Shown: piece after piece, positions 7,060 through 14,363 of the stretch
Layout: each line of letters begins with the position of its first letter
Numbering within the stretch: the stretch's first letter is position 1
Source of the DNA: Actinomycetes bacterium
GTDB lineage: Bacteria > Actinomycetota > Actinomycetes > Streptosporangiales > Streptosporangiaceae
Direction of reading: 5' to 3'
Assembly: GCA_021792405.1 (NCBI GenBank)
Contig: JAJYUU010000013.1
Span: 1-45,207 of the forward strand
Length of the DNA: 45,207 nucleotides
Position numbers and translations under genes: made by a program
The notes under the pieces: generated by a model
Databases searched by the model: none
What the model was told of the DNA's origin: nothing
The model's input: only the letters and a program-made list of their open reading frames with translations

Positions 7060-7656
7060 TTAGCCGCCGCACCTGGCGAGCAGCCTGCGTCTGGTGGCAG
7101 GCTGCGGGCCTGGCTCCTGCTGGCTGAGCACGTCGAAGCAGGCCGGAAGCAAGCAGGCGGGCTCTGCGGGCCGCAGGCACCACTGCGCCGGCAGGTGCGG
7201 GCGGTCGCGGCGGGCCGCATCGGTGAGCGCCTCCCAGCCGAGCAGGCCGCCGTGGCGCACCGCGGTGGTGGCGCGCGCGAAGACCGTGACGTCCCAGTAA
7301 CCCGTGCAGAGCACCAGCGAGAAGCCAGCCGCGGTCGGCTGCCAGCTACCGAGATCGGCGTGGACGAGCGTGATCAGGCCATCGAGCCGCCGGCGCCGTG
7401 CTTCGAGGGCCAGCGAGCCGAGCGCGACGTCGGATGAGTCGACTGCGGTCACCGCCCGGCCGGCCGCCGCGGCGAGCAGCGCGCTGCCGGACCGCCCGCA
7501 GGCAAGCTCGAGCACCGGGCCGTCCGGCAGCGCCAGCGCCAGCGCCTGCTCAGCCAGCGGATGCGCGGCGAACGAGGGCGGCGGTCCGGCACTGTACCGC
7601 GCGTTCCACTTCAGGCGGTCCGGGAAGCCGGCCAGTTCTGGCCGGATCGGGTGCAT
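7060..7656 (-). CDS. Class I SAM-dependent methyltransferase
   Basis: 198-aa Rossmann-fold methyltransferase. Motif I is PVLELACGRSG (residues 47-57), followed by AVTAVDSSDVAL (acidic end of strand 2, binding the SAM ribose) and FSLVLCTGYWD (strand 4). The N-terminal KWNARYSAG resembles small TehB-like or thiopurine-type methyltransferases. Substrate unknown. ATG 7656 has no Shine-Dalgarno, but TATCCT lies exactly 6 nt upstream, which points to a leaderless mRNA and fixes the start; the longer ORF to 8103 is antisense to the next gene. Single-gene transcription unit. Confidence 0.85.
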   Translation of the reverse strand: MHPIRPELAGFPDRLKWNARYSAGPPPSFAAHPLAEQALALALPDGPVLELACGRSGSALLAAAAGRAVTAVDSSDVALGSLALEARRRRLDGLITLVHADLGSWQPTAAGFSLVLCTGYWDVTVFARATTAVRHGGLLGWEALTDAARRDRPHLPAQWCLRPAEPACLLPACFDVLSQQEPGPQPATRRRLLARCGG

Positions 7657-7668
7657 GCTCGGAGGATA
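7657..7668 (-). promoter_or_regulatory. Putative leaderless -10 box of the methyltransferase
   Basis: TATCCT (7668-7663 on the minus strand), then 6 nt, then ATG at 7656. No ribosome binding site. The apparent GGAGG here is on the plus strand and irrelevant to this gene. Confidence 0.45.
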
Positions 7669-7777
7669 GCTGGCCGGGCCGGCCGGATCCGGCATCCGGT
7701 TCATCACGGCCGGCTGTGGGTGATCCCGGCTGGCCCTACCATGTTCTGCAGATCTTGCCTGACCCGAACGGAGGCGC

Positions 7778-8551
7778 ATGACCCGGCCGAGCTTGAGCGA
7801 GGTGAAGTCGGAAGGCCAGCCGCGCTGGGTTGTCGACCGGGTGAACGACGAGCACCTGTTCGGCCGCTTGTACATGCGCAAGCTCTCGCCGCGGGCCACC
7901 TGGCTGCTGGCCAGGCTCGGCTGGTCGCCCAACGCGGTCACGCTCGCGTTCATCGCCTGCGGCGTGGCGGCCGGCGTCGTGATCGCGTTCGGCGGCCTGG
8001 CCACTGCCGTCGTCGCGGCAATCCTGGTGCAACTTGCCCTGCTGTTCGACTGCTCCGACGGCGAACTGGCGCGGCTCACCAGGCGAACCTCGGCGGGCGG
8101 CATCTACCTGGACCGGTTCGGTCATTACCTCTGCGAGAGCGCGATGCTGATCGGGCTCGGCGTGCGAGCGCAGGGCGAGCTGACCATCTCCGGCAAGTAC
8201 GTGACCGCGGGCCTGGCCGCTGCGGTGCTGGCCTGCCTGGTCAAAGCCGAGACCGACAACGTCATCATCGCCAGGGCAGTCCATGGCCTGCCCCCGGCGC
8301 ACGACACCGCCTCGCTCCAGCCGCGCGCGGCCGGCTTGGCCACCCTCCGGCGCGCCGCCAGCCTGCTGAAGATCCACCGGATCATCCAGCAGATCGAGTT
8401 GTCCGTGCTGGTACTGCTGGCCGCCATCGCCGATCAGATCCGCGGCGGGCTGCTCGCCACCAGGGTGCTGCTCATCGCCTGCGTGATCGTGGCCGCGCTC
8501 ATGGTGGTCGCGCACCTGGCCGCGATCATGGCTTCCCGGCGCCTGTCGTGA
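7778..8551 (+). CDS. CDP-alcohol phosphatidyltransferase family membrane protein
   Basis: 257-aa integral membrane enzyme expected to transfer a phosphoalcohol from a CDP-linked donor to an acceptor alcohol. The family motif D-x2-D-G-x2-A-R-x8-G-x3-D-x3-D is present as DCSDGELAR (Asp91, Asp94) and GIYLDRFGH (Asp112), but the fourth Asp, the proposed general base, is His116. Several hydrophobic segments flank the motif. ATG 7778 has GGAGG 6-7 nt upstream. Its stop overlaps the glycosyltransferase start (GTGA at 8548-8551), so the two probably act in one pathway for a phospho- or glycolipid. Product unknown. Confidence 0.85.
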   Translation: MTRPSLSEVKSEGQPRWVVDRVNDEHLFGRLYMRKLSPRATWLLARLGWSPNAVTLAFIACGVAAGVVIAFGGLATAVVAAILVQLALLFDCSDGELARLTRRTSAGGIYLDRFGHYLCESAMLIGLGVRAQGELTISGKYVTAGLAAAVLACLVKAETDNVIIARAVHGLPPAHDTASLQPRAAGLATLRRAASLLKIHRIIQQIELSVLVLLAAIADQIRGGLLATRVLLIACVIVAALMVVAHLAAIMASRRLS

Positions 8552-9450
8552 GCCTCGCACCGGGCGGGGACCGGAGTGCGGGCGCTGGCCCGGCCGTGTC
8601 GTGCGTGATCATCACGATGGGTACCCGGCCCGCCGAACTGGCGCGAGCCATCGCCAGTACCGAGCCGCTGCGCGCCGACGGCGTCGAACTCGTCCTGGTA
8701 GGGAACGGCACTGCGCTGCCGCCGGTCCCTGCGGACGTGACGACGGTTTTGCTACCGGAGAACCTGGGGGTGGCAGGCGGCCGAAATGCCGGAGTCGATG
8801 CCAGCTCGGGCGACATCATCATGTTCCTCGACGACGACGGCTGGTTTTCCGATCCGGGCATCGCCAAGCACGTGGCCGGGCGGTTCGCGGCCGATCCGCG
8901 GCTCGCCGTGCTGGCGTTCCGGGTGGTGGACCCGGCCGGCGGGCACGGGGTCCGCTGGCACGTGCCGCGGTTGCGAGCCGGCGACCCGGGCCGGTCGTCG
9001 GCGGTGACCACGTTCGTCGGCGCGGGCTTCGCGGCCCGGCGCTCCGCCTACCTCGAAGCTGGCGGGCTGCCGGCCCTCTTCTTCTTCGCGCACGAGGAAA
9101 CCGACCTCGCCTGGCAGCTCATCGAACGCGGCTACACCCTCGAGTACGACGCAGAGGCCCGGATGTGTCACCCGCCGGTGTCGAACAAGCGGCACGACAT
9201 CTGGTACCGCTACGACGGCCGGAACCGGGTACTGCTCGCCCGGCGCAATCTGCCGTGGCCGCTGGCGTTCGCCTACTTGCTGGATTGGACGGCGCTGACG
9301 ATCATCAGGGAACGGCGGAACCCCGGCGCGCTGAAGACCTGGCTCGCCGGCTTCGCCGAGGGCTGGCGCACCGACCCCGGCCAGCGGCGGCCGATCTCGA
9401 TGCGGGCCGTGTGGCGGATGACCACGGCAGGCCGCCCGCCGGTCATCTGA
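8548..9450 (+). CDS. Family 2 glycosyltransferase
   Basis: 300-aa GT-A fold enzyme. VSCVIITMGTRPAELARAI is the first strand and helix, NLGVAGGRNAGV the nucleotide-binding loop, FLDDDGWF (Asp95-97) the DXD-type metal site, and FFAHEETDLAWQL the acceptor/catalytic ED region. The C-terminus (RYDGRNRVLLARRNLPW, then a hydrophobic stretch) suggests membrane association. Sugar and acceptor cannot be read from sequence. GTG 8548 is favoured because it overlaps the upstream stop; the 629-aa ORF extending back to 7561 reads the preceding gene in the wrong frame. Confidence 0.9.
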   Translation: MSLAPGGDRSAGAGPAVSCVIITMGTRPAELARAIASTEPLRADGVELVLVGNGTALPPVPADVTTVLLPENLGVAGGRNAGVDASSGDIIMFLDDDGWFSDPGIAKHVAGRFAADPRLAVLAFRVVDPAGGHGVRWHVPRLRAGDPGRSSAVTTFVGAGFAARRSAYLEAGGLPALFFFAHEETDLAWQLIERGYTLEYDAEARMCHPPVSNKRHDIWYRYDGRNRVLLARRNLPWPLAFAYLLDWTALTIIRERRNPGALKTWLAGFAEGWRTDPGQRRPISMRAVWRMTTAGRPPVI

Positions 9451-9483
9451 CCGGGCGCGCCAGTGCCTGGCGTCAGCCGTCCG

Positions 9484-9530
9484 TGGGTGCCGATTTACTG
9501 GTGCCCCAGGCCCACCAAGTCGGCACCCAT
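9484..9530. repeat. 47-bp dispersed hairpin, copy 1
   Basis: TGGGTGCCGA (9484-9493) pairs perfectly with TCGGCACCCA (9520-9529); inside, GGTG (9500-9503) pairs with CACC (9513-9516). It lies midway between the convergent stops of the glycosyltransferase and hutH and could end transcription in both directions. A second copy of the same length, 37 of 47 positions identical, is at 41398-41444. Confidence 0.75.
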
Positions 9531-9564
9531 TTGTGCAGACTGGGCCGAGCGGCAGCGAGCACGC

Positions 9565-11187
9565 CTACTGCAGTGGGCCGGTAACTGTCTCGGCCGCGCG
9601 CAGGGCACGGCCGTCCGCGACGTAACCGATTGCGGCCTCGATCTCGGGGGCCAGGTAGCGGTCTGGTCCGGGGCCGGGCGCGACCTCGCGCAGCCCGGCC
9701 AGGACGGCCGCGGTGGCAGGCGCGGGCGCCAGCGGCGCCCGCAGTTCGATACCGCGCGCGGCGGTCAGCAACTCGATCGCCAGCACGCGCCGCAGGCCAT
9801 CCAGCGACCGGCGCAGCTTCCTGGCCGCCGACCAGCCCATCGAGACGTGATCTTCCTGCATGGCCGAGCTCGGGATCGAGTCCACGCTGGCCGGCGCGGC
9901 GAGCCGCTTCAGTTCGGACACGATGGCGGCCTGGGTGTACTGCGCGATCATGTAGCCAGAGTCCACGCCGGGATCCGCCGCCAGGAACGGGCTGAGGCCC
10001 TGGCTGCGGGAAACGTCGAGGAACCGGTCGGTCCGGCGCTCCGCCATGCTCGCCACGTCGGCGGCCGCGATCGCGAGGAAATCCAGCACGTAGGCCAGCG
10101 GCGCGCCGTGGAAGTTGCCGTTGGACTCCACCCGGCCATCCAGGGTGATGACCGGGTTGTCGATAGCCGAGGCGAGCTCGCGGCCGGCCACCAGCGCGGC
10201 GTGGTCGGCGGTGTCCCTGGCAGCCCCGGCGACTTGCGGAGCACACCGCAGCGAGTACGCGTCCTGCACCCTGGTGCACTCCGGGCCCCGGTGGCTGGCC
10301 ATGATCGCGCTGCCGGCGAGCAGCGCGCGCATGTTCGCCGCCGCCGCCGCCTGGCCCGGATGGGGGCGCAGCGCCTGCAGGTCCTCGGCGAACACGGCGT
10401 CCGTTCCGAGCAGGCCCTCGACGCTCATCGCGGCGGTGATGTCGGCGATCCGCAGCAGGTCGCGCAGGTCGGCGATGGCCAGCACCAGCATGCCCAGCAT
10501 GCCGTCGGTGCCGTTGATCAGCGCGAGGCCTTCCTTCTCCCGCAGTTCGACCGGCACGATCCCGGCCGTGGCGAGCGCCTCAGCCGCCGGGTGCTCGCGA
10601 CCGGCGGCGTCGGTGACCACGCCCTGCCCGGTGATCGCCAGCGCGCAATGGGCCAGCGGCGCCAGGTCGCCCGAGCAGCCGAGACTGCCGTACTCAGGCA
10701 CTACCGGGGTGAAGCCCGAGTTCAGCAACGCAGCGTAGGCCTGCACAGTGACCTCGCGCACCCCGGTCCGGCCGGTGGCCAGGGTGGCCAGCCGGAGCAG
10801 CATGAGCGCCCGGACTACCTCGGTCTCGACCGGCGGCCCCGAGCCCGCGGCGTGGCTCCGGATGAGGCCGGCCTGCAACTGCGCGCGCAGGTCGGGCGGG
10901 ATGTGCCGGGTGGCCAGCGCGCCGAAACCAGTCGAGACGCCATAGTGCGGCTCGACGTCATGAGCGAGCGCGTCAATGATCTCGCGGCCCCGCCGGACTG
11001 CTGCCAGCGCCTCCGCGGCAATCCGGACCCCGGCTCCGCCGCGGGCGACCGCGACCACCTCGGCCGCCGTCAGCGGACCGGCTCCGACGGTAACGAGCAG
11101 ATCGCCGACTGCCGAGTCCCCATGCTGGCCGGCACCATGCTGGCCGGCACCATGCTGACCGGCACCGGCCGTCCGGAACGAGGTCAT
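9565..11187 (-). CDS. hutH: Histidine ammonia-lyase
   Basis: 540-aa MIO-dependent lyase that deaminates L-histidine to trans-urocanate, the first step of histidine breakdown. YGVSTGFG holds the catalytic Tyr82; the MIO-forming tripeptide is Cys171-Ser172-Gly173 in YGSLGCSGDLAPLAH, where many family members have Ala-Ser-Gly. NGTDGMLGML, ASHRGPECTRVQDAYSLRC and SSAMQEDHVSMGW are further HAL signatures. The N-terminus has three 5-residue GAGQH-type repeats from a 15-bp DNA repeat and is about 25 residues longer than I would expect. ATG 11187 has AGGGAGAAG upstream. No other hut genes are in view, so urocanate handling is encoded elsewhere. Divergent from the nickel permease. Confidence 0.95.
   Translation of the reverse strand: MTSFRTAGAGQHGAGQHGAGQHGDSAVGDLLVTVGAGPLTAAEVVAVARGGAGVRIAAEALAAVRRGREIIDALAHDVEPHYGVSTGFGALATRHIPPDLRAQLQAGLIRSHAAGSGPPVETEVVRALMLLRLATLATGRTGVREVTVQAYAALLNSGFTPVVPEYGSLGCSGDLAPLAHCALAITGQGVVTDAAGREHPAAEALATAGIVPVELREKEGLALINGTDGMLGMLVLAIADLRDLLRIADITAAMSVEGLLGTDAVFAEDLQALRPHPGQAAAAANMRALLAGSAIMASHRGPECTRVQDAYSLRCAPQVAGAARDTADHAALVAGRELASAIDNPVITLDGRVESNGNFHGAPLAYVLDFLAIAAADVASMAERRTDRFLDVSRSQGLSPFLAADPGVDSGYMIAQYTQAAIVSELKRLAAPASVDSIPSSAMQEDHVSMGWSAARKLRRSLDGLRRVLAIELLTAARGIELRAPLAPAPATAAVLAGLREVAPGPGPDRYLAPEIEAAIGYVADGRALRAAETVTGPLQ
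11121..11165 (-). repeat. 3 x 15-bp tandem repeat at the start of hutH
   Basis: CATGCTGGCCGGCAC occurs three times in a row (third copy one mismatch). In frame, it encodes repeated GAGQH near the HutH N-terminus. Confidence 0.9.
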
Positions 11188-11223
11188 TTTCTTCTCCCTG
11201 CGCTGGGCACCGTGGCTGTGTCT

Positions 11224-11229
11224 ACCCTA
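11224..11229 (-). promoter_or_regulatory. Putative -10 box of hutH
   Basis: TAGGGT on the minus strand would give a leader of about 30 nt containing the AGGGAGAAG ribosome binding site. No clear -35. Confidence 0.3.
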
Positions 11230-11290
11230 GGAGCCTGCCTAGCCGCCGGGCAGGCAACGGCCCGCGGCCCGCTATGCACCTGAGACGTAC

Positions 11291-11314
11291 TTGCAAGTAA
11301 TTCGCAATTAGACT
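11291..11314 (+). promoter_or_regulatory. Nur-like operator overlapping the nickel permease promoter
   Basis: TTGCAA-N5-TCGCAA at 11291-11307 matches the TTGCAA-N5-TTGCAA box described for Streptomyces Nur, the Fur-family nickel uptake regulator, with one mismatch. TAGACT (11309-11314), a plausible -10, directly follows, so bound Nur would block transcription when nickel is plentiful. It lies immediately upstream of a NiCoT permease, which supports the assignment. Confidence 0.65.
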
Positions 11315-11317
11315 AGC

Positions 11318-12493
11318 GTGCGGGACGTGACGACTCTGACCAAGGCGCCACGCCCCGGCATGGGCCAGATGATCCGCCGCTCGTTCGCTGCGATGACACC
11401 GGTCGAGCGCCGCCGGGTGATCGCGATGTACGCCTCGATCGCGGCGTTGCACGCGATGGGATTCTTCGTCTTCCTCGCATTCGTGGTGCCCGCCCACTAC
11501 AAGGGCTTCGGCGCCGGACTGAGCGTGCTCGCCTACACCCTCGGGCTGCGGCACGCTTTCGACGCCGACCACATTTCCGCTATCGACAACACCACCCGCA
11601 AGGTCATGACTGAGCGGCAGGGAACCGGCAAGCCACGGCCGTTCTGCTTCGGCTACTTCTTCTCCCTCGGTCACTCCACGATCGTGGTTGCGATGGGCGT
11701 GGGTATTATCGTCGCCGAGAAGACGGTTTTCGCCGCGGTATCGCACAACGGATCAGGACTGGAAAGATTTGGCGGCCTTTTCGGGACGCTGGTGTCGGCC
11801 TGCTTCCTGTTCCTCATAGGCACGCTTAATCTGGTCATACTGGCCGGCATCGTGCGGGTGTTCCGGTCCATGCGACGCGGAAGCTACGACGAGGCCGAGC
11901 TTGAGCGGCAACTGGCCAACCGCGGATTCTTCTATCGCTTCTTCGGCCGCTGGATGAAGGCCATCGACAAAGAATGGAAGATGTACCCGGTCGGAGTAGT
12001 CTTCGGGATGGGCTTCGACACCGCAACCGAGGTGCTGCTACTCGGCACCACCGCTTTCCTGGCAGCGGAGCATCTGCCCTGGTACGCGATTATATGCCTC
12101 CCGATACTATTCACCGCAGGCATGAGCCTGATGGACACCAGCGACGGAATGTTCATGAACCTGGCTTACGGCTGGGCGTTTTTCAACCCGGTCCGTAAGG
12201 TCTACTACAACCTCGCCATCACCGGCCTTTCGGTAGCGATCTGCTTCCTCATCGGCGGCATCGAGACGCTCAGCCTGATCCCGTACGAGATCAAGGGAAT
12301 CAGCCGGACCGGCGGCTTCTGGGGCTTTATGTACAGCTTCAATATCAACACAGCCGGTTTCGCGATCGTCGGGCTGTTCATCATTACCTGGGTGACTGCC
12401 GTCCTGGTCTGGCGCTTTGGCCACATCGAGGAGAAGTGGACCGCGCGGCTGCAGTCGGCGCCGGCCAGCGAGGGAGCTGGCGAGCTGGGCTGA
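11318..12493 (+). CDS. NiCoT family nickel/cobalt permease (HoxN/NixA type)
   Basis: 391-aa membrane transporter for Ni2+ and/or Co2+. All NiCoT signatures are present: the helix II metal motif RHAFDADHISAIDNTTRK, FFSLGHSTIVV, MGFDTATEVLLL and AGMSLMDTSDG. About eight membrane helices are visible with a charged cytoplasmic loop in the middle (RRGSYDEAELERQL). Start is uncertain: GTG 11318 gives the longest frame, GTG 11327 lies 6 nt after the expected transcription start; neither has a ribosome binding site. The Nur-like box upstream suggests nickel repression and favours nickel over cobalt. No urease or hydrogenase genes are nearby. Confidence 0.95.
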   Translation: MRDVTTLTKAPRPGMGQMIRRSFAAMTPVERRRVIAMYASIAALHAMGFFVFLAFVVPAHYKGFGAGLSVLAYTLGLRHAFDADHISAIDNTTRKVMTERQGTGKPRPFCFGYFFSLGHSTIVVAMGVGIIVAEKTVFAAVSHNGSGLERFGGLFGTLVSACFLFLIGTLNLVILAGIVRVFRSMRRGSYDEAELERQLANRGFFYRFFGRWMKAIDKEWKMYPVGVVFGMGFDTATEVLLLGTTAFLAAEHLPWYAIICLPILFTAGMSLMDTSDGMFMNLAYGWAFFNPVRKVYYNLAITGLSVAICFLIGGIETLSLIPYEIKGISRTGGFWGFMYSFNINTAGFAIVGLFIITWVTAVLVWRFGHIEEKWTARLQSAPASEGAGELG

Positions 12494-12566
12494 ACCGCCG
12501 CGACCCGGCCAGCACGACGGGGTACGCTGATCAGCCGGACGGGACTGAGTAGCGGGAGGCCGGGCA

Positions 12567-13364
12567 GTGACCGTGCCAGCTCGGAGTCGGCCAGCCCCGA
12601 GTCGGCTAGCTCGGACCGGGCTAGCTCGGACCGGGCTAGCTCGGACCGGGCCGGGCCGGCGCGTCCGGCAGCGGCTCATACCGCCTCGGTACCGGCCGGC
12701 CGCAGTGGCCCTCGTGACGGCGTGCGGGATCACCGTCGCCGTGCTCGGCGCACTGTTCTACCACGGCGGGTCCCCCGATGCCCTGGACAAGGCGGTCTTC
12801 AGCGCGGTCTGGCCGCACCGGCGCGGGCTCGCGCCGCTGGCACCGGCGGCCGGTCCGGTTCCGGTCGGGGTGGCCACGGCGGTGCTGTGCTACTGCTGCC
12901 TGGCCTTGCGCCGGTACACCGGAGCGATCATGCTCGCGCTCGCCGTCCCGGCGGCCTCCGGCAGCACCGAACTGCTCAAGCACGTCATCCACCGCATTTA
13001 CCTCGGCTTCCTGAGCTTCCCGAGCGGGCACACAACGGCCACCTTCGCGCTGATCACGTGCGTCGTGATGCTGCTGGTCGAGCCGCCGGCCAGGACGACC
13101 CCGAGGTCGATGCGCGTCGTCCTGGCCGTGCTCTCGGTCGGCTTCGGCGGGCTCGTGGCCCTCGGCCTGGTAGCGGCCAGGTGGCACTACTTCACCGACA
13201 CTATCGGCGGCGCCGCGATGGGCATCGGCGTCACGCTGGTCGTCGCACTCGCTCTCGACCTGGCGGCCGCGCGCCGGGACCGCTCCAACGTCGCGGCCGC
13301 AGCCCCGCGCAAGCGGCCCCGCGCACCCCGGTCGGGCCCGGCGGCCCCGGCCGAGCACGGCTAA
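12567..13364 (+). CDS. PAP2-family membrane phosphatase
   Basis: 265-aa membrane protein of the phosphatidic acid phosphatase type 2 / undecaprenyl pyrophosphate phosphatase superfamily. The three catalytic motifs can be seen: KHVIHR (a short form of KxxxxxxRP), FPSGHTT, and ARWHYFTDTIGG with the His and Asp of SRxxxxxHxxxD. About six membrane helices surround them. The N-terminus has LARTG repeated three times (15-bp DNA repeat). GTG 12567 has GCGGGAGG upstream. The next methyltransferase starts 15 nt downstream, so the two may be one operon. Substrate (lipid phosphate or polyprenyl pyrophosphate) not determinable. Confidence 0.88.
   Translation: MTVPARSRPAPSRLARTGLARTGLARTGPGRRVRQRLIPPRYRPAAVALVTACGITVAVLGALFYHGGSPDALDKAVFSAVWPHRRGLAPLAPAAGPVPVGVATAVLCYCCLALRRYTGAIMLALAVPAASGSTELLKHVIHRIYLGFLSFPSGHTTATFALITCVVMLLVEPPARTTPRSMRVVLAVLSVGFGGLVALGLVAARWHYFTDTIGGAAMGIGVTLVVALALDLAAARRDRSNVAAAAPRKRPRAPRSGPAAPAEHG
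12605..12649 (+). repeat. 3 x 15-bp tandem repeat at the start of the PAP2 gene
   Basis: GCTAGCTCGGACCGG three times without mismatch, in frame, encoding LARTG repeats just after the start codon. Confidence 0.9.
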
Positions 13365-13379
13365 CCAGGTAGCACCGCT

Positions 13380-14222
13380 GTGGCTGAGCGCAGGCAGGAA
13401 GACCGGGACCGGCTTAAGGTCACCTTCGACACCGTCGCCGATCGGTATCACAGCGCCCGGCCGGACTACCCCGACGGCCTCTATGCCGCCCTGATCTCCG
13501 CGGCCGGGCTCCAGCCCGGCGACCGCCTGCTCGAGGTCGGCAGCGGGACCGGCAAGGCATCGATCCCGCTCGCCGACCGCGGTTTCGCCATTACCTGCCT
13601 GGAGCCCGGGCCCAGTCTTGCCGCCACGGCACGGCGCAACCTTGCCAGGTACCCGTTCGTGCAGGTGGTCGGACAGGCCTTCGAGGACTGGCAGCCGTCC
13701 GGACCCGAGCGCTTCGACCTAGTGTTCGCGGCGACCGCCTGGCACTGGATCGATCCAGCCGTCGGGTACCGGCTCGCCTGGCGCTGGCTGCGGCCGGGCG
13801 GCCACCTGGCTGTCTGGGAAGCCAGTCATGTCTTTCCCGCGGACGGCGATCCGTTCTTCCGTGAACTTCAGGAGGTCTACGACGAGATCGGCGAGGGAAT
13901 GCCGGCCGGCACCTGGTACTTCGCGCCCGGCGAACTGCCCGGCCACCGCGCGGCGATCGACGGCAGCGGCCTGTTCACCGTCACTTTTGAACGGCATTTC
14001 GACTGGGAGATCCGCTACACCGCGCCGGAGTACATAGCGCTGCTCGAGACTTTCTCCGGCCACATAGCCATGGCCGACTGGCAGCGTGACCGGCTCTACG
14101 GGGAAATCCGCCGCCGCCTTGCGGCCAGGCCCGACGGCAAGGTCCGGCGCCACTGGGGCGCCGTGCTGCAAGTAGCGGCCCGGCGCGACGAGGCTGGCCA
14201 GGCAGCCCGGCCGGCGCGATAA
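13380..14222 (+). CDS. Class I SAM-dependent methyltransferase
   Basis: 280-aa methyltransferase of the Methyltransf_11/UbiE-like group. DRLLEVGSGTGKASIPLA is motif I, ITCLEPGPSLAATA the ribose-binding strand 2, FDLVFAATAWHWIDP the strand 4 region with the common AWHW, and WLRPGGHLAVWE strand 5. The N-terminus FDTVADRYHSARPDYPDGLY is typical of the group. Substrate unknown. GTG 13380 follows the PAP2 stop by 15 nt and has no strong ribosome binding site, so translation may depend on the upstream gene. Confidence 0.88.
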   Translation: MAERRQEDRDRLKVTFDTVADRYHSARPDYPDGLYAALISAAGLQPGDRLLEVGSGTGKASIPLADRGFAITCLEPGPSLAATARRNLARYPFVQVVGQAFEDWQPSGPERFDLVFAATAWHWIDPAVGYRLAWRWLRPGGHLAVWEASHVFPADGDPFFRELQEVYDEIGEGMPAGTWYFAPGELPGHRAAIDGSGLFTVTFERHFDWEIRYTAPEYIALLETFSGHIAMADWQRDRLYGEIRRRLAARPDGKVRRHWGAVLQVAARRDEAGQAARPAR

Positions 14223-14363
14223 ATTGCGGCACTGGCACCACCTGCGGCGAGACCGCGAGGTTTATTGTGAGGCGACGGGATATGCACCGTCAGCGAGCAT
14301 TGGCCGGCCATTCGGATGGCTGTCGGCCAACGGCAGCGCTGACCGAGAGAAAGGGCCGGCGCA
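14223..14363 (+). promoter_or_regulatory. Upstream region of the S53 peptidase gene with inverted repeat
   Basis: TTGGCCG (14300-14306) and CGGCCAA (14324-14330) form a 7-bp inverted repeat 34 nt before the peptidase ATG. It could be an operator or an mRNA hairpin. No convincing promoter hexamers; AAAGGG precedes the ATG. Confidence 0.3.

Noticed and set aside
9463-11283. 606-aa plus-strand ORF
   Set aside because: Antisense to hutH; composition is Arg/Gly/His-rich with no family features, a GC-driven shadow.
12107-12733. 208-aa minus-strand ORF over the permease/PAP2 junction
   Set aside because: Antisense to two well-supported genes and without recognisable domains.
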